From DATLGB01 sp963726825 (GTDB taxonomy: Bacteria; Actinomycetota; Thermoleophilia; Solirubrobacterales; Solirubrobacteraceae): DNA of 64,000 nt. The stretch is from positions 1,984,001 through 2,048,000 of the forward strand of contig CAVSDT010000002.1 in assembly GCA_963726825.1 (NCBI GenBank). The letters run 5' to 3'. Under the pieces are notes generated by a model. That model saw nothing but the letters and a program-made list of their open reading frames with translations. It searched no databases and was not told the DNA's origin. Below are positions 1-12,000 of the stretch, piece by piece. The translations under genes were made by a program, and so were the position numbers. Numbering within the stretch: the stretch's first letter is position 1; every line of letters starts with the position of its first letter.

Positions 1-3000
1 GCGCCGTCGAGCTTGATGCCGCCGAGCGCGCCGATGGTGACCGTCGCCTTGGCGGTCATCTCCACCTTCGTCGGGCTGATGACGAGCGAGAAGCGCCCGG
101 CGATCTGCAGCGGGCCGACGGTCAGGCGGCCGGCGAGGATGACCTGCAGGCCGGGGTCGACGTGGGCGGTGGTCGTCTCGCCGGGCACGACCGCGAACGC
201 GTCCGGGTCCTCCGCGCTGGTGCCGGGCTGGTCGTAGCGCAGCTTGAACGTGTCGAAGTCCTTGCTCGACCCGCTCGTGTTCATCGCGACGAGCAGGTTG
301 CCGGTCAGCGTCGCGCCCGGGAACGCGCTGACGTTGATCGAGAGCGTGAAGCGCCCGACGAGGTACGGCGCGCCGCTGCCGGCGGTGTGGAACATCAGGT
401 CCAGCGACCCGGACACGGAGCCGATGAAGGCGATCTGACCCGTCACCGCGCCGGCGAGGCGGACGGTGTCGCCGCTGAGCGTCAGGGAGATGAAGCCCGT
501 CAGCGTCAGCACGCCGCCGAGCTTGATCGCGGCCTGCACGACGCCTTGGACGTAGACGGTCGGGTCGGCGCTCGGGTCAAGCAGCGCGGAGCCGTCGATG
601 TTCGGCGTGCCCTCCCAGATCGTCAGGTTCGTCGGGAACGTCGGCGGCAGGACGTTCAGGAACGTCTGCGGCACGGCGTAGGTCTGGCGCTTGAGCGTGG
701 AGTTGAACGTGACCTTGACCTTGGCCTGGAACGAGAAGCCGTCGAGGTCGGTGATCGAGGTCTGGTTGGGGACCGAGGGGTCGAGGCCGACGCCGAGCTC
801 GACCTCGACGAGCCCGGCGATGCCGAGGTGCGCCGGGTCGAAGTCGGCCACGAGCAGGCCGATCACACGGCCGCTGAGTCCGATCGCGCCGACGGAGCCG
901 GAGGCGGCGACGAAGATCTGGATCTTCGTCCCGATCTGCACGGAGTAGCCGCCCGCGAGCTGGAACCAGACCTTCGTCGGGTCCGACGGGTCGGCGATCT
1001 TGGCCCCGCCGACGATCTCGAACGTGACCGAGCGCGGCTGCAGGTCGTAGACCTGGTCCTCGGTGCGCACGACGTAGACGGCGGTGCCGTTCTGCAGCGT
1101 CTGGCGCTCGATGAAGAACTGGCGGCCGTCCTTGGTCTTGATGCGCCACTTCGAACCGCTGACGATGCCCTCGATCGTCGCGTCCTGACCGGTGAGGTCG
1201 AGGCTCGTGACGCCGGGCAGCGTCTTGTACTTCTGGCCGGTGTTGAGGACGTACTCCGTCGCGGCGCCGGCCGGGGAGTCGGGCGTGCCGTCGAGGTTGC
1301 GGTCGGTGTTGACCGCCTTGAGCTTCGTGATCCAGGCCGGGTCGAGCGCGACGGGCGAGAACGTCGTGGTCGGCAGCGCCGGCAGGCCGCTCGTCGCGAG
1401 GACGAACGCGGTGCCGCCCGGGATGCCCTCGAGCGACAGCGTCTCGGTCTTGACGGCGCTCGTGGAGTTGAACTGCAGCGTGACCGCGCCGCCGATGAAG
1501 ATCCCGACCTGCTCCAGGAAGGTCAGGTTCGCCTGGAAGGTGGCCACGCCCCAGGTGGCGAGCTCGCCCGTGGCGGTGTCGCGCTGGAGGATGAACAGCG
1601 CGGCGCCGGAGGCGATGTTGCCGAGCTTGATCACCTTGATCGTGCCGGAGGCGGCGACGCGCAGGCGGAAGACCGTGGAGCTGCCGACGGTGACGTTGCC
1701 GACCTCGAGGGAGACCTTGCCGCGGATCTCGAGGATGTTCTCGTCGAAGACGTCGGCGAGGCGCAGCTCCATCCCGCCGGAGATGTCGATGAAGAAGACC
1801 TTGTCGGGCTGCGCGGGCTCGACGGCCTTGATCAGGTTGAAGCGCTCCGAGCCGGCGAGGCTGGCGTTGCCGGCCTTGTCGGTCCAGGCGCCGGCGGCCC
1901 AGGCGACGCTGACCTGGCCGGCACCCCAGGCGCCGGTGAGGTAGTAGCGGACCGTCGCGCCGTCGGCGAGCAGCTCGGGAGCCGGGCCGCCGACGGCGAT
2001 GGAGCCCTTGCCGGCACCGGAGATCGCGAGGTCACCGGTGCCGAGGCTGGCGGGGTCGATGCGCGAGCCGCCGAGCAGGTCGAGCCGGACCTCGACGAAG
2101 GTCCCGGCGTTCGGCATCGCACTGCCGTCGAGCGCGAGCACGCGGGCGGAGCCGCCGTAGTTGAAGGTGCCCGAGTAGGTGACGTCGACGTCGGTGGCGC
2201 CGTCGAGGGCCGTGGCCGGCGAGGTGATCTCGAAGCGGAAGACCCCAGGCTTGGCGGTGCTCTGCACGGGCGCGCCGAGTGCGAGCGTGGTCGCTCCCGC
2301 CTTGGCCGTGATCGTCGTCGCCGTGATCGCGGCGGTGTCGAGGGAGCTCAGGGAGCCGAAGTCGACGTCGATGTAGCGCTTGCCGCCCGTGTTGACCACG
2401 GGGGCCTTGAAGGCGGCCAGCAGCGGCACGCTGTTGCCGGCGTTGTCGGTGAAGCGCGCGCTGGCGCCGATGAAGCGGTAGGCGATCGACGCGGTCTTGG
2501 GGCCGGTGAAGAAGTAGCGGAACTTCCACGTCGTGGCGGTGGAGGACACGAGCACCGGCGCGCGGCTGCCGTCGAGCGTGACGCCGGCCGTCGTGATCTC
2601 GAGCTCCGGGGCGAGGTCGGTGACCGATGCGACGTCGAGGCTCTTGGCGTAGGCGGGGACGGTGTAGGTGACCTCGAACCAGCCGCGGCGGTTGAGGTCG
2701 TCGGCACTCAGGATGGCTCCGGCGACCGGGTCGGCCAGGCCCGCGGTGAGGGCCGCGACCGTGAAGGAGGCGGTCGTGGCCAGGTTGCCGGTGCCGTTGG
2801 CGGTGAACGCGCCGGCGGCGAGGCTCACCACGACGTCGCCGATGCCGAAGTCGCCCGCGAGGTAGAAGCGCCAGGTGGTGCCGTCCGCGAGGAGGGTCGG
2901 GGCGGCGGCGGAGACCTGGGCGACGGTGCCGCGGCCCGTGCCCGAGAAGGTCAGCTCATCGGCGGCGTCGGTGACCGAGGCCGCGTCGATCGCGGTCGCG

Positions 3001-6000
3001 GCGGTCGGCGACAGGGTCACGTCGAGGTAGCCGAGGTTGGGGGTCGCGAGCCCGCCGACGGTGAAGTCGGTCGGGGTCGTCGTGCCGGAGCCGTCCGTCA
3101 GCGTGCCGTCGGTGAAGGCGTAGGCGCCCGGGGCGAAGTCGATCGTGATCGCGCCGGAGCCGTACGTCCCGCGGGTGAAGTAGCGCAGGAACCAGGTGTT
3201 GCCGACCTTGCGCAGCAGCAGCGGGCGCTGGGCGGCGTCGAGGGCCAGGCCGGCGGCGCCGGGACCGGTGAGCGCGAACTCGGGATCGGCGTCGTAGACG
3301 CTGTCGAGGTCGAGCGTCCTGCCCGCCGGGGCGGAGATCCCGACGTCGATGTAGCCGCGGCCGTTGAGGTTGGCGGCACCTGTCGTGCCGCCGTCGATCG
3401 GGTCCACGAGCGTCGCGGTGGGACCCCGCACGGAGAAGGTCCGGGTGAAGGCGAGGTTGTCGCGCGTGCCGGCGCGGAAGCCGCCGGCGAGGAACGTCGC
3501 GGTCACGGTCCCGATCGCGAGGGTGCCGGTGAACAGGAAGCGGAACACGCCGCCGCCGAGGCCGACGACGCCGGCCGCGGTGAGGCCCGGGACGGTGAAC
3601 TCCGCGGGCCCGTCCGTGACCGAGCCCTCGTCGAGTGCCGTGCCGTTGGTGCCCTTGAAGCGGACGTCGAGGTAGGTGCGGTCGTTGGCCTTCTCGGCCG
3701 GCGTCAGGTCGCGGTCGGCCGGCAGGGTCCCGTAGGCGCTGCCGGGCAGCATCCGCAGGCGGACCGCGCCGGTGCTCGCGTAGGCGCCGGTCAGCCAGTA
3801 GCGGAAGGTCGTGCCGCTGACGAAGGTCGGCTTCTGCGCCGGGTCGAGGGCGATCGTGCCGAGCCCGTCGCCGGAGAGCGTGAACTCCGGCGCGGCGTCG
3901 GTGATCAGCGCCGGGGTGCTGGCCGGATCGAAGCCGACGGCGTCGAAGGTGACGTCGAGCCAGGTCCGCTGGTCGAGCACGTCGCGGTCGATGCCGGCGG
4001 TCTCGGACGGGTTGAGGATCGCGGCGGTCGGGCCGTCGACGCGCACGTCGCGGTCGGCGACGGCGATCGCGTCGCCGGCGGTGTCCTTGAAGGCCCCGTC
4101 GACCTCGATCTTGACGGCGCCGGGCTTGTAGCCGGAGAAGCCGATCAGCCGGTAGCGCACGCGGGTGACGCCGGCGGTGCGCAGCTGGTCCTTCTCGAGG
4201 TCGGTCAGCGGCGTGGACGTCGCGATCCTCGTGGGCGTGAGCACCCCGGAGGCCGGGTCGGCGACGAGCTCGATCGCGATCGGCTTCGCCGTGATCGTGA
4301 AGGTCCCCCCCGCCGCGTCGACGCCGGTCCCGGTGAGCGTGATGGTCGCGTCCGTGGTGAGCACGGACGCGTAGTCGAGCTGGCTGCCGGAGGGCAGGAC
4401 GAAGTCCACGTCGAGGTACAGCGGCTTGGTCGGATCCGTCGAGGTCTGGTCGCGGTCGGCGTTGGCGGTGTCGACGTCCAGGACCCCGTCGGTGCCGAAC
4501 GGGCCGGGGCTCGCGGCGGACGCGTCGATGAGCGTGAACGTGCCGCCGCCCTTGACGCTGGCGCCCGCGGTGTCGCTGAACGCGCCGTCGGCGATGGTCG
4601 CGACGATCGTCTTCGCGGTGCTCGAGAAGTCGCCGGAGGCGCGGTAGAAGCGGAACACGTTGCCGCCGGGCAGGTTGGTCGGCGCCTCCGAGCTGGCGGC
4701 GGGGCCCTCGCTGAGCTGCAGGTCCGAGCCCTGCACGGTGCTCGGCACGACGGTCTGGCCGCTCGTCGGGGCGAGCTCCACGTCGAAGTAGATCGAGTTG
4801 AGCTTGGCCTGGACGACGACGTCGCTGTCGCCCGAGCGGATGGCGACGGTGCCGCCGTTGGGCGTCAGCGTCCCCGTGGTCGGGTTCACGCGGACCCAGC
4901 CCGGAGCCTCGGTGGTCCCGGTCAGCGGTGCGATCGCGATGCCGCTCACGTTGCCGGTGGTGATCGTCCAGTAGCGGTAGGTGTTGTCGGCCGCGTTGAT
5001 GAGCACCGGGGCCTGGGAGTCGTCGAGCTTGACCGTCCCCGAGCCGCCCGACTTCGTGAGGGTGAACTCGCGGCCGAGGTCGACGACGGAGGCGTTGTCG
5101 AGCTTGCTCGTCGCCGTGTTCGCCCCGTAGGTGACGTCGATGAAGCCGCGCGAGTTCAGCTGCCTGCGCCCGACGAGGTCGCCTGCCCGCGGGCCGACGA
5201 GGCGCGGCGTGGGCACGAGCGGCGCGTCGTCGGGGACCTTGAAGGTGACCTCCTGGCCGGAGGCGTTGCGGAAGCCGGTCTTCAGGCGCCCGTAGAGCGT
5301 CAGGACCCGCACCTGATCGGGCACGTCGGCGAGGAACAGGACGGTGACCTCGCCCGAGCTGACCTTCGACAGGTCGGCGTAGAGCTTCGCGCTGACGGAG
5401 ACGTTGTCGGCGGCGAAGTTCAGCTTGCCGGCGATCATGAACTTGCCGTCGGTGGAGATCTTGATGATCACCTGGCCGTTGAAGACCTGCTGGGAGGCGT
5501 AGATCGAGAACAGCTTCGCCGAGCCGGTGATCGTCATGGGGGACGTGAAGGCGGCCGTGAAGCCGTTCAGCGACGGGTTGGCCTGCAGGATCTGCCACTG
5601 GCGCGCGACCTGGGACTTGATCTGGGCCAGCCACTGGTCGGCGGTGACCTGCGCCGGCAGGCTGAAGGCGGGCCCGCGCAGCTCGATCGGCTGGTCGATC
5701 GACGGCAGGGTCTTGAAGAACTCGACGCCGGCGACGAAGTCGTTGATCGCCAGGCCGCTCGTGGGCTCGAGCAGGATCCCGCCGGGCAGGCTCGCCTCGA
5801 GCTGGACCGTCAGCGGTCCGAGCTCGGACAGACCGAAGCGGATCTTGATGCCGCCGAGACCGGCGAACTTGAAGCCGCCCTCGACGCCCGCGAAGAAGAC
5901 CGTGTCGGCGACGGGCGTGACGAGGTCGAGCGAGTCGATCGGGGTGCCCGCGGCCGAGACCCGCAGCAGGCCGCCCAGCAGGGTGCCCTCGAGCTCGCCG

Positions 6001-9000
6001 CCGAACACCTTGCCCTTCACGGACACGGCGATGGAGTCGATCCCGATGATCGGGAACTTGCCGTCCAGGAGCTTGCCGACGTCGATGCGCACACCCTCGA
6101 CGGCGCCGGAGAACTCGAGGCCGGGGATGCCCTTGATGCCCGTGACGCTCGCCGACAGCGTGAGGACGAAGTTGCTCGGATCGGCGGCGATGTCGGGCCA
6201 CTGGATCCCGATGCCGTCGATGCGGATCGGGAGCCACGTCGGCCACTTGAACGTGTCCCCGCCGGCGCCGCCGACGCTCAGCGCGACGCCGAAGCCGGTG
6301 CGGGTGCGGAACTCGCCCTTGCCGCTGAAGCCGAAGTTCTGCGCCGAGCCGCCGATGACGACGGATCCGATCCTGACCTCGGCCCCGACCGAGCCGAACG
6401 TGACGAGGTCCGCGTCGGTGTTGACCGCGCCCGTGTCGATGGTGAAGTCGACCGCGGTCAGCGTCAGGACGGAGCCGAGCGTGATCTTCAGGGTGTCCGC
6501 GGTGAACTTCAGCGACTTGAACTCGCCGTCGGCGAACACGACGCCGGCGCGGACGGCCTCGGTGTTCGGATCTCCCGGCTCGGTCGTCAGGCGGTCGACG
6601 ATCGTCGCCGAGACCGGCTTGCCCGGCAGGAAGCGCACGCCGCCGGAGGCGAAGTAGATCTCGCCGCTGAAGGAGCCGGGGCCCGAGAAGGAGAGCGAGA
6701 AGTTCACGACGCCGACGCGCAGGTCGTCGAACTCGAGGATGCCGGCGAAGCCGATCGTGGCGGGCGCGGTGGCCGGCGCCGCCGGGACGCCCTGCGCGCG
6801 CTCGCCCGGCTTGAGCGGTGCGACCTGGGCGGAGCCGTCCGGGGTCTGGTTGACCACCGCGGCGTTGGGCTTGTAGCGCAGCTCGGCGCGGCCGATCGCG
6901 AACCCGTCCGTGGTCACCACGAGGCCCGGGACGAGCTTGTCGTCGCTCGAGCCGGGGCCGCCCGCGTCGAAGTAGGGCTGGATGAGGCCCGAGATGCCGA
7001 ACTGCGGGAAGCGCACCGACGCGGTGTTCAGGCGCAGGATCTCCTGGGCCTTGCCGCCGTTCTTGCTCGCGTCGTAGTTCTCGTCGTAGCTGACGCGCAG
7101 GCCGGTGCCCTCGACGACGACGACGTTCGGGACGGTGGCGATGAAGGACGCGACGTCGAGCGAGAACTTCGCCGGGACGTCGAAGGCGGCGAGCAGCTTC
7201 GCCGGGTCGCTGAGGGCCGCGGCGGCCTTGGCGACGTCGACCCGGACGTCGAAGGTGCCCAGCAGGCCGGTGAGGTTGGCGCTCACGCCGCTCTTGGACT
7301 GGTTGGCGCCCGCGGCGGTGCTGGCGCCGGGGGCGTTGGCGGCCGCGCTGCTCGTGCGCCCGAAGGCGAGGTCGGCGGCGTCGGCGCCGATCCCGATCGT
7401 CAGGGACAGGAAGCCGTCCTTGAACGTCGTGCCGACGAGCGAGACGGCGAAGTTCGTCAGCGTGAGCGGCCCCAGCACCGTGGACTGGTTCGCCGTGCCG
7501 GCGTCCTGCAGCGTGGAGTCGACGGTGAACGACGACGTCGTGTTGCCTGACTTGTCCACGGCGGCGGTCACGCCGGCGCAGTCGGTGGCGCTCGAGGTCT
7601 TGGCGACCTCGCACCAGGTCGGCGCGCCGGTCTCGTCGACGCCGACGATCTGCACGTCGACGCGGCCGTTGGCCCAGGTCTGGGCGAGGGCGACGCCGGC
7701 CTTGGGGACCACGTAGTAGCGGTAGGTGTTCGGGGCGATGGGGGTCGGCCCGGTCAGCTGCGCCCAGGACTTGCCGGGTGTGAGGAGGAGGTTGGCCGTG
7801 CCCGGGCCGGTGAGGCGGACCTCGTCGCCGCTGATGCCGACGATCTTGCCGCCCTTGACGGGGGTGAAGACCACGTCGACCCACGGCCGCGCGCTCGCCG
7901 AGCGCTGGTTGAGCGTCGCACCGGCGAAGGGGCTCAGCAGCATGCCGGTCGCCACCGGCGGCGGGATCGGGTCGGCGGCGACGCCGGAGGAGCCGGGCGT
8001 GGCGTAGGAGAGGAAGAACGTCTCGGCGTCTGCGCCGTTGGACTTCCCCTGCGCGGTGTAGGTGTTCTCGACGAACTGGACGGTGACCGAGTTCTGCGGG
8101 TCGGCTGCGCCCCCCGTCCCCCACAGCGGCTGGGCGGCGTTCTTCTTCGACAGGCTGTAGCGGTAGAGGTACGGGTTCGCCGGGTCCACCAGGGTGGGCG
8201 CGCCGTTGATCTGGACGTTGGCGGCGGCGGCGCCGAGCAGCACGAACTCGAGGCCCGGGTCCGTGATCGAGCCGGCGTCCATCCCCGTGTAGTTGGCGTC
8301 GCGGAAGAGGACGTCGATGTGCGGGTCGGCGGCGGAGTTCAGCGTCGCGGCGAACACCTTCTGACCGGCGAACGGGCCCGCCAGGTCCGCCTCGGGCGGC
8401 AGCAGCTGGGCGGGGTTGGCCGGCACGAAGTCGACGATCTTGTGGCCGAACAGCTTCGCCCCGTTGACCTGCAGCGCCTGCAGCTGGAAGCCGCCGGGGC
8501 CGCCGAAGGAGAAGCGCGCGAAGCCGTCGACGGCGATGACCTCCTGCAGGTTGCCGCCGCCGAGCGGGACGGCCACCGTGACCGACGCGACCGGCGCCTC
8601 GATGTCGAGGCGGCCGTCAGCGGCCTTGGAGAAGCGCAGGATGCCCTTGATCGTGAGGATCCCCGCGGCGGAGATCGTCAGCCGGGCGTCCGGATCGGCG
8701 CTGCCCTGGGCGTTGACGCCGACCTCGAACACCTCGGTCGGAGCGCTGGAGGAGAAGTTGACGTCGACCTTGTCGCCGGGGGCACCGCCGGGCAGCGGGA
8801 CGGACTCGGCGACGACCTTGCCCGTCTTGTTGACCCGCACGCGCAGGGTCCCGGTGACCGTCAGCCCGGGGATGCCGACGAGCTCGGCCTTCCCGTAGGC
8901 GGTCACGGCGTAGGCGTCCGGCGCCCCGTCCTTGTAGCGGACGACGCCGACGTTGGCCCCCGTGATGCGCACCCCGACGGCGTTCGTGAAGTCCGTGACG

Positions 9001-12000
9001 TCGGTGGAGCCGCGCGAGCCGAGGAACAGCGTCGCGTTGCGGGCGCCGTAGACGATCCGGGTGGCGTTCTCGTCCTTGAAGAAGTCACCCGTGAGCTCGA
9101 ACAGGTCGAGGATGCGGATCGACGTGTTGCGCGCGACGACCGTGAACGTGTCGGGCGCGAGGTCGAACGTGACGGTGCCGCTGCCGGCCGGGATCGACTC
9201 CGTGCGCTGGGCGTTCGTCCGGTTGACCTGCAGGATCGCGTCCGTCTGGGCGTTGAAGACGTCCCCGCCGCCGGCCGCGAGCTTGATCGTGCCGCTGACG
9301 ATGCCCGCTGCGCCGCCGACCGGGGGGGCGCCCGGGTACAGGACGAGCGCCATCTGGCCGTTGGTCAGCGAGTAGCCCGTACCGCCGGCGGTGAAGGTGG
9401 AGGTCACCCCGGTGGCGACGAAGCGCGTGAGCTTGACGGGCGGCGGGCCGGGCGACTTCGTGAGGAACTCGATCGCGATCGCGTCCGCGTGGAAGTCGAA
9501 GCCCTTGAGCTTGAGGTCGACGTTCGTGGCCTCGACCCGCAGGTACGGGCCGGCGGGCAGCACGAGCGTGTCGGTGGCGCCGCCGACGAGCGTGAAGGTC
9601 TCGTTGACCGCCTTCGTCGTCTTGTTCATCGCCAGCGTCAGGCCGGTGGTGAAGGTCAGGTCGCTGCCGAAGGAGAAGGCCGTGCTGGCGACGGTCAGCT
9701 TCATCGCCGCACCGTCGGGCGTGAGGAGGATCAGACCCGAGACCCCCGTGACCGTGAACAGCGGGCTGGCGACGGTGCCGAAGCGCAGGTTGCCGTTGGC
9801 GAGGCCGACCTTCGTCAGCTTCACGTCGTTGGCCCGCACGACCTGCTCGACGCTGATGTCGGTCTCGATCGAGACGACGTCCTCGAAGGCGAGCGTCACG
9901 TGCCCGGCGGCGCGCATGACCCGCCCGGCGTAGTCGAGCGTGACCTTGCGGCCGGTGGCGGCGTCGGTCGTGACGTCGAGGTGGCGGGTGCTCCACTTCA
10001 CGACGGGGGCGACGGCCGGGGCGGCGACCGTGGCGTCGCTGCCGGTGTTGACCTCGATCGAGATCGTCGTGGCCGACAGCGTCACGAGGTCGACGCCGAC
10101 GAGCGAGACGCCCGCGGCGGTCGCCTTCAGCGCCAGGAAGCTCTTGCCGGGCTTGGGCGTGCCGTCGGGCTTGAGCGCCGTGGCCATGACCAGGCCGAGC
10201 TCGATGTCCGCGATGGCGAGGCCCAGCTTGTCGGCGCGCCGGCCGGCCGCGCCCGGGTCGGTGTCGATCTCGCCGTCGCCGTCGGCGTCCCAGTAGGGGC
10301 CGCCCGTCCCGACGAAGGCATGAAGGCCGCTCGCGCCGATCTTCAGCAGCGACAGGTCCTCCTTCGTCACGGTGCCGTTCGTCGCGACGACGTCCTGCTG
10401 CAGCAGGGTGTCGCCCTTCTCGAACACGAGCGAGCCGGTGACCTCCAGGAACGAGCTGATCAGCAGCGTCACGTGTCCGGCGGCGCGCAGCAGCGTGCCC
10501 TTGGCGTCGATCGTGACGGTGGGCAGCACGCCGCCGACGGCCGGGCCGACGGGGATCGTGAGGTTCGTGGTGGAGAAGTCCAGCCCCTTCGGGATGGCCG
10601 GCCCGGCACCGCGGTTGACCACCACGCGCAGGTCCTTGACCTTCGCGGTGACGGCGGGGATGCCGACGAGCTGGGCGCTGCCGGCGGAGGCCGTGAGGCT
10701 CAGGAACGAGGTGTAGCCGGCCGTCGTCAGCGCGTTGGAGCCGACCGGGTCGTCCTTGGGCTTCATCAGGGCGACGCCGATGGTGACGTCGGCGAGCGCC
10801 AGGCCGATCGCGCCGCCGCCGTCGGCGGGCGGCACGGCGTCGGTGGCGTCCACGGCGCCGTCGCCGTTGGAGTCCCAGTACTTCGCGGCGCCGGAGCCGA
10901 AGAACGCGTGGGCGTGCTGGGCGCCGACCTTGAGCGCCGTGACCTTGCCCGTGATCGGGTTCGGCGCCGCCGTGGAGACATCGAACGGGGTCTCGCTGCG
11001 CTCGAAGGCGAACTCGCCCGTGACGAAGACGAAGTCGCTGATGGCCAGCGTCGCGCTGCCGGTGACCCGCAGCAGCGGCGCGGAGAAGTCGAGGTCGACG
11101 GTCGGGACGCCCAGCGGGCCGTCGGCGCCGTCGGGATCCGGGCCGGTCGGGACGCTCATGACCCCGCCGGCGAGCTTGGTGAAGTCGACCGCCGGCTTCT
11201 TCGTCGCCGGCGCGCCGTCCTCGGTGCCCGCGTTGTACTCGACGGTCAGCGTGCCCTTCAGCGTCAGCTGCGGGATGCCGACGAGCTCCGCTGCGCCGGT
11301 CGCCTTCAGCGCGGTGTAGGCGTACAGCGGTGCGACGGGCGTCTCGCCCGGGTGCGGGGGCGCCTTGCGCATCATCGCGATGCCCACCTCGACGCCGGTG
11401 AGCTTGACGCCGATGGCCCCGGGGCTGTCGGCGGGCCCGAGGCCGGCGAACAGCGTCGCGTTGGAGAAGCCGAGCTTGGTCACCTCGACCGGCTTGGTGA
11501 CCCCGGGTTCGTCGACGGTGGTGACGAGGACGTCCGCGCCGCGCTCGTAGGAGAAGGAGCCGGAGACCGCGATGAAGTCCGCGACGACGAGGTGCATGGT
11601 GCCGGCGGCGCGCAGGAGCTTGCCCGCGAAGGCGATCGCCACCGAGTCGACGCCCGTGCCGCTGGCGAGCTTGTCGTCGGCGGCCTCGCCGTAGGTGTTG
11701 TCGTGGTCGCGGTCGAGGTTCTTCGTCCAGTCCAGCGGGTCCGGCTGCGGCTGCTTGGTGCTCGTGGCCTTGTTGACCTGCAGCTCGAGCGCGTCGACGG
11801 TGACCTGGAAGCTGCTCGGCAGCCCGACGAACGTCGCCGTCGTGAGGTGCGAGGACAGGGCGGTCCACGTCCCCGGCTCCTGCACGTCGGTCGCCAGCAC
11901 GGGGGCCTTGCCCCGCAGGGTCGCCAGCAGCAGCGTGCCGCCGGCGACGGAGAAGCCGTAGCCGCCGGCCCCGATGAAGAGGTTGTTCGCCGCCAGGTGA

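Noticed and set aside
162..7550. Plus-strand open frame of 2,462 codons opposite the giant gene
   Set aside because: Its translation is dominated by Arg, Asp, Gly, Val and Glu without domains, as expected for the antisense of a GC-rich gene; the minus frame gives a signal peptide and ordered repeats.
2956..8124. Minus-strand open frame of 1,722 codons in another phase
   Set aside because: Arg/His/Pro/Asp-rich shifted reading of the giant gene; lies wholly within the real frame.
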